Made by a program: the position numbers and the translations under genes. Positions 4,945 to 12,818 of a DNA stretch of 12,818 nucleotides are shown here, in pieces (within the stretch, counting starts at the first letter, position 1; each line of letters starts with the position of its first letter). This DNA is from Anaerolineaceae bacterium (GTDB taxonomy: Bacteria; Chloroflexota; Anaerolineae; Anaerolineales; Anaerolineaceae): contig DOEX01000068.1 of NCBI GenBank assembly GCA_003532515.1, positions 254 through 13,071 on the forward strand, read 5' to 3'. The notes under the pieces are model-generated. The model did not search any database. It was not told where the DNA came from and was given only the letters and a program-made list of their open reading frames with translations.

Positions 4945-6267
4945 ATGAAAACAAAAAATGGTCACAAATTAGAACATGGTCAGATTATCCCGCTCATGGC
5001 ACTTGGCGTATTTGTTTTAGCGGCCATGGCAGTTTTGGTTCTGGATGTCGGCGCGTTGCTGGTTAACCGCCGGTCTGCTCAAAACGCGGCTGATGCAGGT
5101 GCCCTGGCAGGGGCACGGATTCTATGCAGCAACGATAGTGACACACTGCCCTCGCAAGCCATTGAGAATGAGGTTATAAAATACACGGAAGTGGAAAACC
5201 CTGCCACCTTGATTTCATGGTATTTTACTGACGAAAGTGTCGGAGATACCGCTGGATTGACTAAGGGAGAAATTATCGTCGTGGCTGAGGTCGAACACGA
5301 GTCGTTTTTCGCAAAAATCTTCGGCGAAGATACCTTGACCGCCTCTGCCACCGCAGGTGCTGGCTGCTTCTCATATCAGGCGAGTGTTGTCTTGCCAATT
5401 GCATGGTCTTGCCGCCCACCGGTTGGAGGTTCTGCATCCGATGTTTGTGATATTGCAAAGATTGATTACGCTGTTGTTGAGGATATTGCCGAGCCTATCT
5501 TAGGGCAATTCCCGCTTCCCTCGGGTCAAGAACCAACAGAAAACCAAGCCAACGCAATTAGCGCTGCCTTATTTAATTATGTTGATGGCGAAATTCCATA
5601 CAACGAGAAAATTTACATCATTATGAATTCAGAAAAGGTATGCGGTAATCCTGCATTAGACCCAGATACAGTCAACTGTGATTTTTCTCAAGACGGTCGA
5701 GATCAACTTCGAGTTGGGGGTAATCGTGGATGGTTAAACCTTGATGGTGGATCGGGAGGTACAGATGAGGCGCGAGATTGGATTAGGGATGGTCTCTCAG
5801 TAGGTCTTCAACCACACACCTGGTTCGATGGCATTGTAGGAAAAGTTGCGGCACTATATTCTGACCTTTCTTACCGCCTTGATGAGATTGTCTGGATCCC
5901 AGTATTTAACAATTTTTGCACGGAATACCCTACTGAGGAATGTATGGCAAAAGCGCATGTAGAAACTCCCCCAGGTGTTCCGCTTGAACCCGGTCAGGAA
6001 GATATTGTGGTAGAAGGTTCACCAGGGCAGATGTATTATCATGTTGTAGCTTTCGCGCCATTTATGCCGACCTGCGTTAAAGGACCTGGTGATAAACCGG
6101 ATAAGTGTCCCGGGTTTGCTCTAGCACAATTTTACAACCCTGAAAAAAATGCTATTCCAAATAATACCCTTGCCTTTGAAGGATATTTTGTAGACCCTGA
6201 GACACTCGGAGAAGGTGTAAGCTTTGGAGCGGATCTTGGAGTTTATACAGTATCATTGACCAGATAA
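4945..6267 (+). CDS. tadG: TadG-like pilus assembly protein
   Basis: This 440-residue protein has one N-terminal membrane segment (about 14-40) followed by VNRRSAQNAADAGALAGA (40-57), the hallmark of the TadE/TadG-like N-terminal domain. A large extracellular region of about 380 residues follows, with several cysteines. I do not recognise a von Willebrand A domain in it, so it is shorter or more divergent than proteobacterial TadG. The N-terminus has a pilin-like HG|QIIPLMAL junction (11-20), but with no Glu at +5, so processing is uncertain. A strong AAAGGAG (4932-4938), 6 bases from the ATG, supports the start. It probably works with the two TadE-like proteins at the pilus base or tip, or in surface adhesion. 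Confidence 0.85.
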   Translation: MKTKNGHKLEHGQIIPLMALGVFVLAAMAVLVLDVGALLVNRRSAQNAADAGALAGARILCSNDSDTLPSQAIENEVIKYTEVENPATLISWYFTDESVGDTAGLTKGEIIVVAEVEHESFFAKIFGEDTLTASATAGAGCFSYQASVVLPIAWSCRPPVGGSASDVCDIAKIDYAVVEDIAEPILGQFPLPSGQEPTENQANAISAALFNYVDGEIPYNEKIYIIMNSEKVCGNPALDPDTVNCDFSQDGRDQLRVGGNRGWLNLDGGSGGTDEARDWIRDGLSVGLQPHTWFDGIVGKVAALYSDLSYRLDEIVWIPVFNNFCTEYPTEECMAKAHVETPPGVPLEPGQEDIVVEGSPGQMYYHVVAFAPFMPTCVKGPGDKPDKCPGFALAQFYNPEKNAIPNNTLAFEGYFVDPETLGEGVSFGADLGVYTVSLTR

Positions 6268-6284
6268 TTATTATTAGAGTATCC

Positions 6285-6289
6285 GGAGG
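6285..6289 (+). promoter_or_regulatory. Ribosome-binding site supporting a TTG start for cpaB
   Basis: GGAGG at 6285-6289 sits 6 bases before the TTG at 6296-6298. No ATG or GTG in a suitable place precedes the membrane segment, so TTG is taken as the start. Confidence 0.8.
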
Positions 6290-6295
6290 TTTTCT

Positions 6296-7144
6296 TTGTC
6301 TAATAAAGTCAAAGTTTTTTTCGTTGTGATTGTCGGGATCATCCTGGTGGCCATTGGTGTCTTTGCCAGTTACATGCTTGTGCAGCGTTTTCAAACCGAT
6401 CAGCAGTCAGTTTTTACTCAGGAAGAAATGATCAAGACAGATATTGTTGTTGTCACACGCGACCTTTTTCTGGGTCACACGCTCACCGAGAGCGACCTGA
6501 AGCTTTCCTCAATACCGGTTGAAAATGCCCCTCGCAACGCGCTTACCGATCCTGCGGCAGCAGTGGGGAAGATCATCAAAACCGACCTCATCCAGGGTGA
6601 GATGCTTTTGGAGCATAACCTTGCCGACCCCACAAAAAACAACCAGGATCTCAGCTTTATCCTCGGAGAAGGGCATGTCATGCTGGCTTTTCCGGCTGAT
6701 GATCTTATGAGTCGTGAAAGTATGATTCAGCGCGGTGACATCGTCGATATCTTCGCCACCTTCACGCAAGAGGTTAAGACCATTGGCGAGACCTCGACTG
6801 AACCAACAGAACCAGAAACGAGAACTTTTACAGTTGACACCATGCAGAAAGTTAGTGTCACTGCCATGGTCCTGGAAGTCATCGAGGAGGAGGGTACCGA
6901 ATCCGAAACCAAACTTCTGCCCGGTCAAACCGCTACAGAAACGATTGTTGGACCCAAGGCAAGAATTCGGGCATATCTTCTTGCGCTTGATCCTCAGGAT
7001 GCGCTGGTTTTAAAACATTTGAAGGATACCAATGCCATCTTCGATATTGTACTGAGAGCACCAACCTCCACAGTCCAGTTCGACCTGACTCCTATCACCG
7101 AGGAATACATTATCGAATTCTACGGTCTTGAAATCTTACCTTGA
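6296..7144 (+). CDS. cpaB: CpaB/RcpC-like pilus assembly protein, SAF domain
   Basis: This 282-residue protein starts at TTG. One N-terminal membrane helix (7-29) is followed by a SAF domain (about 48-110; VVVTRDLFLGHTLTESDLKL then GEMLLEHNL) and an RcpC/CpaB-type C-terminal domain (about 120-270; HVMLAFPADD, RGDIVDIFATF). In diderms CpaB associates with the secretin and has been linked to channel gating and glycan binding. No secretin gene is present here, so its partner may be the cell wall or another pilus component. It lies 28 bases after tadG and 21 before cpaE in the operon. Length and domain order are normal for the family. Confidence 0.92.
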   Translation: MSNKVKVFFVVIVGIILVAIGVFASYMLVQRFQTDQQSVFTQEEMIKTDIVVVTRDLFLGHTLTESDLKLSSIPVENAPRNALTDPAAAVGKIIKTDLIQGEMLLEHNLADPTKNNQDLSFILGEGHVMLAFPADDLMSRESMIQRGDIVDIFATFTQEVKTIGETSTEPTEPETRTFTVDTMQKVSVTAMVLEVIEEEGTESETKLLPGQTATETIVGPKARIRAYLLALDPQDALVLKHLKDTNAIFDIVLRAPTSTVQFDLTPITEEYIIEFYGLEILP

Positions 7145-7165
7145 TAAAGAGAAAAACACACTAAT

Positions 7166-8392
7166 ATGCAACCAACCAACCCATACACTGTGCTTCTGCT
7201 GGTTTCAAACAATCTCTCTTTGATTGAAGCCACACGCACCAGCCTCACATCCTACGGCCCTCATTCCCTGAATGTAAAAAAGGGCAGTAGTGAAAATCTT
7301 TCCCAGAACATTGCTGACACTCAGCCACAATTGATCCTTTTGGACTTAGACTTTGACGCTGAACCGATCAAGTTGATTCAAGGGATGATAAATAGTTATC
7401 CTCACATCGCAATCGTACCGGTTCTTACTGAAGCGCACATGGTGGATGCCGACCAGGTTTTACTCACTGGTGCGCGCACCTTTGTCAAGTACCCCTATCA
7501 GCAAGATGCGCTCACCCTTACGGTTAGCCGTGCCATTACACTCCTGCAATCAGAACAAGCCTCTTTAGCTCCTTTGCAGGTAGTAGAAACGCCGACCAAA
7601 CCCGGAAATATCTTCACAGTCTTTAGTCCCAAGGGAGGCGCTGGCACCACGACAGTTGCAGTAAATCTTGCCATCAGTTTGCACAAGCAGATAAAAGAAG
7701 ATGTCTTGCTGATAGACGGCAAACTTTTATTTGGTCATGTCTCCCTCTATTTGAATATACGCACCGGCAATTCAATAACAGATCTCATTTCTCATATTGA
7801 TATGATAGATAAACGTCTGATCAACCAGGTGGTTGTTCGACATGGCTCTGGAATCAAGGTTTTACCTAGTCCCTTATCAATTCATGATGGCCAGGGCATC
7901 CGTCCGGATGATTTGTTTAAAATCCTGCAAGCTCTACAGCAGGAATTTCCCCATATCATCATCGATGCTGGCAGTCATTTGAATGACAACAGTGTTACCT
8001 ACATGGATGCCTCAAACAAAATTCTGCTTGTTGCCAACCCCAATATTGCTTCTTTGCGTGATGCCCGGCAGTTCATGGAGGTGACCGCCACCCTTTCTTA
8101 TCCCAGGGAGAAAACCTTGCTGCTCCTCTATCAAGCCGGTAGAAAGTCAGATGTCAAAAAAGAAGATATTGAAAATATTCTCAAAATGAAGGTCTTCGGC
8201 ATTATTCCTGCTGATGAAAACCAGGCGCTGTCAAGCCTGAACGAAGGCATTCCTTTAGTGATCAAGAAGCCAATGCACCCAATCAGTCGTGCTTTTACAA
8301 GTGTCGCAAAAAATCTGGTCCAGGTTTTTCAGAGTTCTGATTCACAAGAGGATGACAAACCTGCCAATGGTAAGAACAAACGTGACAAGTAA
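7166..8392 (+). CDS. cpaE: CpaE/TadZ, MinD-like ATPase that positions the Tad machine
   Basis: This 408-residue cytoplasmic protein has an N-terminal receiver-like domain (about 8-125) and a MinD/ParA-type ATPase domain (about 147-390). The deviant Walker A KGGAGTTT is at 156-163. The A' motif is LLIDGKLLFGH (181-191) with D184, and the Walker B-like strand IIID ends at D267. The receiver-like part keeps D60 (LILLDLD) and K108 (TFVKYP), but where the acidic pair should be it has SNN (14-16), so it is probably an unphosphorylated pseudo-receiver. The family localises to cell poles and recruits the rest of the apparatus. The acidic and basic C-terminal tail (EDDKPANGKNKRDK) is unstructured. Only a weak ribosome-binding site is visible. 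Confidence 0.93.
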   Translation: MQPTNPYTVLLLVSNNLSLIEATRTSLTSYGPHSLNVKKGSSENLSQNIADTQPQLILLDLDFDAEPIKLIQGMINSYPHIAIVPVLTEAHMVDADQVLLTGARTFVKYPYQQDALTLTVSRAITLLQSEQASLAPLQVVETPTKPGNIFTVFSPKGGAGTTTVAVNLAISLHKQIKEDVLLIDGKLLFGHVSLYLNIRTGNSITDLISHIDMIDKRLINQVVVRHGSGIKVLPSPLSIHDGQGIRPDDLFKILQALQQEFPHIIIDAGSHLNDNSVTYMDASNKILLVANPNIASLRDARQFMEVTATLSYPREKTLLLLYQAGRKSDVKKEDIENILKMKVFGIIPADENQALSSLNEGIPLVIKKPMHPISRAFTSVAKNLVQVFQSSDSQEDDKPANGKNKRDK

Positions 8393-8420
8393 ATACACTT
8401 TTTCTGTTAAGGGTGGAATT

Positions 8421-8426
8421 AAGGAG
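8421..8426 (+). promoter_or_regulatory. Ribosome-binding site fixing the tadB start
   Basis: AAGGAG at 8421-8426 is 7 bases before ATG 8434. A GTG at 8413 is in frame but would place this site inside the gene and has no site of its own, so ATG 8434 is preferred. Confidence 0.8.
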
Positions 8427-8433
8427 TCGTGAG

Positions 8434-9423
8434 ATGGGACAAAGCAACTTAACGCTGGTTCTGCTGGCAGTCCTTTTAATAAGCGCATGGGGGCTGTACA
8501 TGATTGGCAAATGGATTTACAGTCACAGTGCCTTGTCTAAAGGAACGGACCGCATTACTCGCTTTGTCACACCGACCGCAACGCACCGACAGGCAGAAAC
8601 TGATCAAAAAGCAGATGGTTTCATAAACCGCCTGGTAATCAGTTCGAGAGAATGGATTAACAACTCTCTGAGCAGCATTTCTTCAGAAAAACTGCGCCAG
8701 AAACTCTCCAGTGCTTACTGGCCAATCACTGACATTGAATTTATCTTGTTGAGAATTGTGGCAGTAATTTTTGGATTATTCTTTGGTTGGCTCATCTTCA
8801 GCAATTTGCTGGGAGGCATCTTCCTGGCAACGATCATGCTGATGGTACCACCGATGATGGTGGACCGCGCCATCGTCAGTCGTCAGCGAAAATTTTCCAA
8901 CCAGCTACTGGATGTCTTGGTTTTGATCAAAGGTGCAGTTCAGGCTGGCTATGGTTTGATGCAGGCACTTGACCTGGCTGTGAAGGAGATTCCAGCTCCT
9001 GCTTCTGAAGAGTTTGCCCGGGTCATCCGAGAGGTTCGCTTTGGTATTTCACTGGAAGGCGCACTTGATAATTTATCCAACCGGATGGAGAACGACGATC
9101 TGCAGATTGTGGTAACTGCCATTATCATCAATACACAAGTAGGCGGCAATCTCTCCAATGTGCTTGAATCTAGCATTGACACGATCCGCAATCGTATGCA
9201 GCTTTTAGGGGAAATCCGCTCACTGACTTCTTATTCCCGCTTTGTCGGTAACATGCTTTCCCTTCTGCCCTTGATTACAGGCGTTGCCTTGTTTTTTATC
9301 TCCAGAGATTATTTTGAACCAGTCAAAACATCTCTGATTTCGCAGATTTTATTAGGGATGGCATTCTTAATGGTGTTGATCGGCAACTTTTGGTTGCGTC
9401 GGATAGTCAAGGTCAAGGTATAG
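8434..9423 (+). CDS. tadB: TadB, inner-membrane platform protein (T2SSF domain)
   Basis: This 329-residue polytopic protein forms, with TadC, the membrane platform on which CpaF acts. Membrane segments are at about 5-24, 103-122, 124-142, 272-290 and 301-319. The GspF/T2SSF domain occupies about 157-290: LLDVLVLIKGAVQAGYGLMQ (158-177), then EVRFGISLEGAL (200-211) and TQVGGNLSNVLE (234-245), which are typical TadB signatures. The basic C-terminus is LRRIVKVKV. It follows cpaE by 41 bases and precedes tadC by 17. In most Tad loci cpaF/tadA lies directly before tadB; here it does not. Confidence 0.95.
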   Translation: MGQSNLTLVLLAVLLISAWGLYMIGKWIYSHSALSKGTDRITRFVTPTATHRQAETDQKADGFINRLVISSREWINNSLSSISSEKLRQKLSSAYWPITDIEFILLRIVAVIFGLFFGWLIFSNLLGGIFLATIMLMVPPMMVDRAIVSRQRKFSNQLLDVLVLIKGAVQAGYGLMQALDLAVKEIPAPASEEFARVIREVRFGISLEGALDNLSNRMENDDLQIVVTAIIINTQVGGNLSNVLESSIDTIRNRMQLLGEIRSLTSYSRFVGNMLSLLPLITGVALFFISRDYFEPVKTSLISQILLGMAFLMVLIGNFWLRRIVKVKV

Positions 9424-9440
9424 GGCATGGGTGTTTGCAT

Positions 9441-10412
9441 ATGATTAAATTACTAGCTAATTCCAATGTGTATCTCATACTGGGTGCTGTAATAATTTCA
9501 TTTCTGGGTTTAGGGCTTCTCTTATTCACCATTTTCTCTTTGAAAAAGCGTCGCGGCAACATGTCTGCCCGGCTTGATCAGATCGAGGCACCAATCCCGC
9601 AGGTAGTTAACAATCCTGTTGATGGTCAGATTATTGGACGTGAGATTAGTGGATCTTTATTGAACCGCACAATTGACAATTGGGGTAACCAGATTCTTGG
9701 CTATTTTGGCAAGTTCACACCCGCAAAAAGTATTGCGGATTTGGAACATAAACTGAGGATTGCTGGTAATCCCAATAATTTGCAGGCACGTCAATTTTAT
9801 GCGTTTCGCTTTTTGTTGTTGCTTGCAGGTATCTTTCTCGCTTTTTTTCTGAATCGTGATCTAAGCAATTTCAACACAACAACACTCTTATATGGTGTAC
9901 TGATCGTCTATATCTTTTATGCACTGCCTGTTATTTGGCTGAGGGGGCGTATGCGAACCAGGCAGGAGGGGATTCAGACAGGTCTTCCGGATGCTTTGGA
10001 TATGCTTGCCGTTTGTGCCAGTGCCGGGTTGGGGTTTGACCAATCCTTGCAAAAGATCAGCGATTATTGGGATACAGATCTCGGCAAAGAATTTAGAACC
10101 GCGACAACCGAAATGGAGCTCGGTTCATCCCGGGCAGAAGCCTTGAAAAATATGAGCAATCGCCTGGATGTGAATGACCTTACTCAGTTCATTGCCATCA
10201 TCACCCAGGCTGAAAAGATTGGTATGAGTTATGCGGATGTGCTTCAGAGCCAGGCTGTGCAGATGCGCATTCTGCGCCAACACCGTGTTCGGGAACAGGT
10301 CAACAAACTACCCGCGAAGATGATCATACCTTTAGCACTACTCATTTTCCCTGCCATTCTTGTAGTAATTATGGCGCCATTAATTCCTACCTTTCTGGGT
10401 ATATTTAAATAA
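9441..10412 (+). CDS. tadC: TadC, inner-membrane platform protein (T2SSF domain)
   Basis: This 323-residue partner of TadB has membrane segments at about 10-34, 122-138, 147-166 and 296-320. The T2SSF domain lies at about 182-310: GLPDALDMLAVCASAGLGFD (181-200), LGSSRAEALKNMSNR (227-241), AEKIGMSYADVL (257-268) and the closing KLPAKMIIPLALLIFPAI, all typical of TadC. The frame is open upstream to a TTG at 9390, overlapping tadB, but ATG 9441 gives the usual N-terminus; TTG 9435 is a possible alternative. The Shine-Dalgarno is poor, so translation may depend on coupling to tadB. Confidence 0.94.
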   Translation: MIKLLANSNVYLILGAVIISFLGLGLLLFTIFSLKKRRGNMSARLDQIEAPIPQVVNNPVDGQIIGREISGSLLNRTIDNWGNQILGYFGKFTPAKSIADLEHKLRIAGNPNNLQARQFYAFRFLLLLAGIFLAFFLNRDLSNFNTTTLLYGVLIVYIFYALPVIWLRGRMRTRQEGIQTGLPDALDMLAVCASAGLGFDQSLQKISDYWDTDLGKEFRTATTEMELGSSRAEALKNMSNRLDVNDLTQFIAIITQAEKIGMSYADVLQSQAVQMRILRQHRVREQVNKLPAKMIIPLALLIFPAILVVIMAPLIPTFLGIFK

Positions 10413-10435
10413 TCCCATTTTTAGAAAGCAAGTTT

Positions 10436-12238
10436 ATGTCGAATTCAAAAAAATCGAGCCTCAATCCAATTGAAAAATCCGAAATCAGTGATGATCAGGA
10501 ATTGAATCATCCAAATAACAATTTCGATCTCCCAAGTGATCCTGATTACCTCAGATTATTAGAGCATTACCAAAATGCTGAGTTTTCTGAGTGCATCGCG
10601 CTTCTGGAAATCCTCGAATTGAGATATCCTGAAAACCCCGAACTTCAAACGATAAGCGATGATCTCACTATGAGAAAGTCTTTTGATAATATGACCTCGG
10701 CGATCAGGAAAGGTGAGGTTCGTGCCACATCCAAGGTGACAGTAAATCTGATTTTGTTCACTCTCTTTGGAATTATCTCGATTGTTGCTATCATTTTTGC
10801 CTCGTCTATGGTTCTTTTTAAGAATGTGTCCGAAGATACTGCTCAAGATGTTTCTATACGGGTTTCTTCGCTTAATTTGCAAGCGGATCAACTTCTGTTG
10901 GGTGGACAACCGGGACCAGCTTTAGAAATTGTTGAAAAGATTAAAGCGATCGATCCTGACTATGAAAATCTTCCGGAGTTGATTGAGCGCACCGACGCCC
11001 TGTTGGAATTTGAAGGAAGATACCAGGAGGCATTGAGTTTGATCAACCAGGGGAAACAGAATGAAGCCCTAATTTTGCTTAAGCAGCTTGATTCAGAAAA
11101 ACCCGGTATGTGGGACATATCTCAACGCATAGCTTCCATCGAGAAAGAAAACCAAATTGCTGATTACAAAAAAACAGGCAACTCTGCCTATAAGAAGGAA
11201 GAATGGGACAAGGTCATCGTATCTTACGAAAATGCTTTGTCGCTGGACCCGTCTTTGAATGATCCGCTCATTTTGGAGCAGTTGTTGTATGCTTACCTTA
11301 ACCAAATTATCACTATGCTTGAAAGTGATAGCACTGCAATTGATGATATTGATGTTGCGGAGCAATATTATCGTAAAGCAATTGCCCTTATCCCCCAGAA
11401 CAAGGGACTTGTCAACCAGCGGAGCAACTTGCAAGAGGTTAGTAGCAATCTTCTTGAATTAAAATATACACAAATCGCCAAAGCAAATCTGGAGGATAAG
11501 GGTCAGACCGTTTCTTCCATTTCCAAGGCCATTTCTTACTTGGGAAAGGCGTTGAACCTTAACCCCAAAAACGCAGCTTTACAGGCAGATTTAACAAACG
11601 CTAAGGTTTACAAAATTGCCTTTCAATATTTTGTTGATATGGACTGGGCTCAGGCAATCACCAAATTTGAAATTGTTGTTACTTCAGACAAGAATTTTGC
11701 AGGCGGTAATGCAAGCGCTTTGCTTTACGAAGCATACTATGCGCTTGGTAAACAGTACTATAATGCCGGCATCTACATTGATGCCCGCACCTATTTGGAA
11801 CAGGCGGAGATTCTTGCTTGGTACGATGGCAATAACTTGTTGAAGCTGTTCCAGGTACAGATCCTTTTGGGTGACTCAATTGGAAAGCTGGATGATTTTA
11901 CAAATGCTGTTTCATACTACCAATATGCGCTCAATGCCATTAAAATCGAGAATAAATTTGGATCCAATCCAGCTCTTTTTTATAAATATTCAGAAGCCAA
12001 CGCGTTTGCTACAAATAGAGACTATCGGGCTTCTTTTGCCTCCTTCCAAGAATTATTAGAGGAATTTGAGTTAGTTGATACTATCTCTGAAGTTGAAATT
12101 GGCACTGGAGTTTGCCTGGCTCTGTTCGCCAGTGACAATTTATCTACCCTGGATGCCGTCGTGACAGCCAATGATCTTCCAAAAAATACGGTCATATCAT
12201 CTGGAAGAACATTAATCGTTCCTTCTATCCAGAATTAG
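10436..12238 (+). CDS. TPR-repeat single-pass membrane protein with C-terminal LysM-like segment (TadD position)
   Basis: This 600-residue protein has no close named family that I recognise. Residues 1-100 are cytoplasmic by prediction, with one TPR-like helix pair (about 35-70). One membrane helix spans about 101-127. The rest is predominantly helical with TPR-like motifs (about 145-175, 195-222, 243-275 with the clear KKEEWDKVIVSYENALSLDP, 340-385 with KALNLNPKNAALQ, then 400-545). The last part (about 566-597; TANDLPKNTVISSGRTLIVP) resembles the second half of a LysM peptidoglycan-binding domain, with a divergent first half. It sits directly after tadC, where the TPR lipoprotein tadD lies in proteobacteria, but has a membrane helix in place of a lipobox. 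It may tie the platform to the cell wall. TPR architecture and the membrane helix are solid; the LysM reading is tentative. Confidence 0.8.
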   Translation: MSNSKKSSLNPIEKSEISDDQELNHPNNNFDLPSDPDYLRLLEHYQNAEFSECIALLEILELRYPENPELQTISDDLTMRKSFDNMTSAIRKGEVRATSKVTVNLILFTLFGIISIVAIIFASSMVLFKNVSEDTAQDVSIRVSSLNLQADQLLLGGQPGPALEIVEKIKAIDPDYENLPELIERTDALLEFEGRYQEALSLINQGKQNEALILLKQLDSEKPGMWDISQRIASIEKENQIADYKKTGNSAYKKEEWDKVIVSYENALSLDPSLNDPLILEQLLYAYLNQIITMLESDSTAIDDIDVAEQYYRKAIALIPQNKGLVNQRSNLQEVSSNLLELKYTQIAKANLEDKGQTVSSISKAISYLGKALNLNPKNAALQADLTNAKVYKIAFQYFVDMDWAQAITKFEIVVTSDKNFAGGNASALLYEAYYALGKQYYNAGIYIDARTYLEQAEILAWYDGNNLLKLFQVQILLGDSIGKLDDFTNAVSYYQYALNAIKIENKFGSNPALFYKYSEANAFATNRDYRASFASFQELLEEFELVDTISEVEIGTGVCLALFASDNLSTLDAVVTANDLPKNTVISSGRTLIVPSIQN

Positions 12239-12281
12239 CCTTCTTAAGGTATACTACTTGGAAAATTGGAGCTAACTTATT

Positions 12282-12818
12282 ATGTTCACAAATCGGCCTG
12301 CGCTGAAAAAAGACACCACTTCAACCACGCAATTCAATCTGATAAAATTTACTGATTTCGAGAAGGATTTCTATAACATCCGCGATGAAGTTCAACGGCT
12401 ATTACTAAACAATAATAATCAAAATAGTCCTTCAGATCCACAGAAGTTAAGATCCACCATCGAAGCATTATTTAACCAGGTTCTGGTGAATGAGAATCTA
12501 CTCTTCAACCTCACAACCAGGAATCAGATCCTTGAATGGGTCTTAGCAGATATCACCGGATATGGTCCCATCGAACCACTTTTAAGTGATCCGGATATCA
12601 CTGAGATTATGGTAAATGGATTCGATAAAGTCTATGTTGAACGCTTTGGCTTGATTGAACAAACCAACGTCAGGTTTGAGAATGACGCTCATCTATTGCG
12701 CGTAATTGACCGTATTGTCTCTCCTATTGGTCGTCGGGTGGACGAAACCTCCCCTATGGTAGATGCCCGATTGCCAAGTGGTTACCGTGTCAATGCCATT
12801 ATTTCGCCACTTTCTCTC
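12282..12818 (+). CDS. cpaF: CpaF/TadA pilus assembly ATPase, N-terminal part, cut by window edge
   Basis: There are 179 codons from ATG 12282 to the window end with no stop. After a variable region (1-85) comes the family's N-terminal domain: ITGYGPIEPLLSDPDITEIM (91-110) and VNGFDKVYVERFG (111-123), then RIVSPIGRRVDETSPMVDAR (144-163) and LPSGYRVNAIISPLSL (164-179). This is the signature of GspE-family secretion ATPases of the CpaF/TadA branch. The Walker A and B, Asp and His boxes would lie beyond the window. The protein should be a cytoplasmic hexamer powering pilus assembly through TadB/TadC. GGAG at 12268-12271 serves as the ribosome-binding site. Its place after the TPR gene, not before tadB, is unusual. 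Confidence 0.95.
   Translation, partial: MFTNRPALKKDTTSTTQFNLIKFTDFEKDFYNIRDEVQRLLLNNNNQNSPSDPQKLRSTIEALFNQVLVNENLLFNLTTRNQILEWVLADITGYGPIEPLLSDPDITEIMVNGFDKVYVERFGLIEQTNVRFENDAHLLRVIDRIVSPIGRRVDETSPMVDARLPSGYRVNAIISPLSL

Noticed and set aside
8413..8433. GTG 8413 as the tadB start
   Set aside because: The AAGGAG site at 8421-8426 would then be inside the gene, whereas it is ideally placed for ATG 8434.
9390..9440. TTG 9390 as the tadC start
   Set aside because: It gives a polar extension overlapping tadB and no ribosome-binding site; ATG 9441 gives the usual TadC N-terminus just before the first membrane helix.

Overview
The window is best read as chromosomal DNA of a mid-GC bacterium of the Chloroflexota, most likely class Anaerolineae. 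This is inferred from the style of the genes: a Tad (Flp) pilus locus with no outer-membrane secretin in view, pseudopilins of the Q(A/S)LVEFALILP type, an S9 peptidase beginning YGLWPSPIS, and short GC-rich dispersed repeats between genes. No marker gene fixes the taxon.

Layout. Positions 1-647 (minus strand) hold the N-terminal part of an S9-family peptidase, unrelated to the rest. Positions 648-1243 are mostly non-coding. They hold a tRNA-Lys(UUU) gene with a near-consensus promoter, flanked by inverted copies of a GC-rich hairpin repeat. Positions 1244-2062 (minus) encode a full-length prepilin peptidase. It is transcribed divergently from flp (2297-2497), the major pilin gene. The 234-bp divergent spacer holds a perfect-consensus promoter for flp overlapping a tandem 24-bp repeat. 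After flp come strong RNA hairpins, then a secreted, cysteine-rich lytic-transglycosylase-like gene (2719-3699). From 3952 to the window end is one long plus-strand Tad operon: two tadE-like pseudopilins, a tadG-like protein, cpaB, cpaE/tadZ, tadB, tadC, a large TPR membrane protein with a LysM-like tail, and the start of cpaF/tadA (cut by the window edge).

How they work together. The prepilin peptidase should mature Flp and the TadE-like minor pilins. CpaF (ATPase) should power assembly on the TadB/TadC inner-membrane platform, with CpaE/TadZ positioning the machine. CpaB in diderms lines or gates the channel; its job without a secretin is unclear. The lytic-transglycosylase-like protein and the TPR-LysM-like protein are the non-canonical members. 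Together they suggest a Tad machine fitted to cross and anchor in a cell wall instead of an outer membrane. The TPR gene sits directly after tadC, where tadD sits in proteobacterial loci, and cpaF has moved from before tadB to after the TPR gene.

I see no CRISPR array, insertion sequence, integrase, toxin-antitoxin pair or riboswitch. The most interesting material is the pilus locus itself and its non-coding control DNA.
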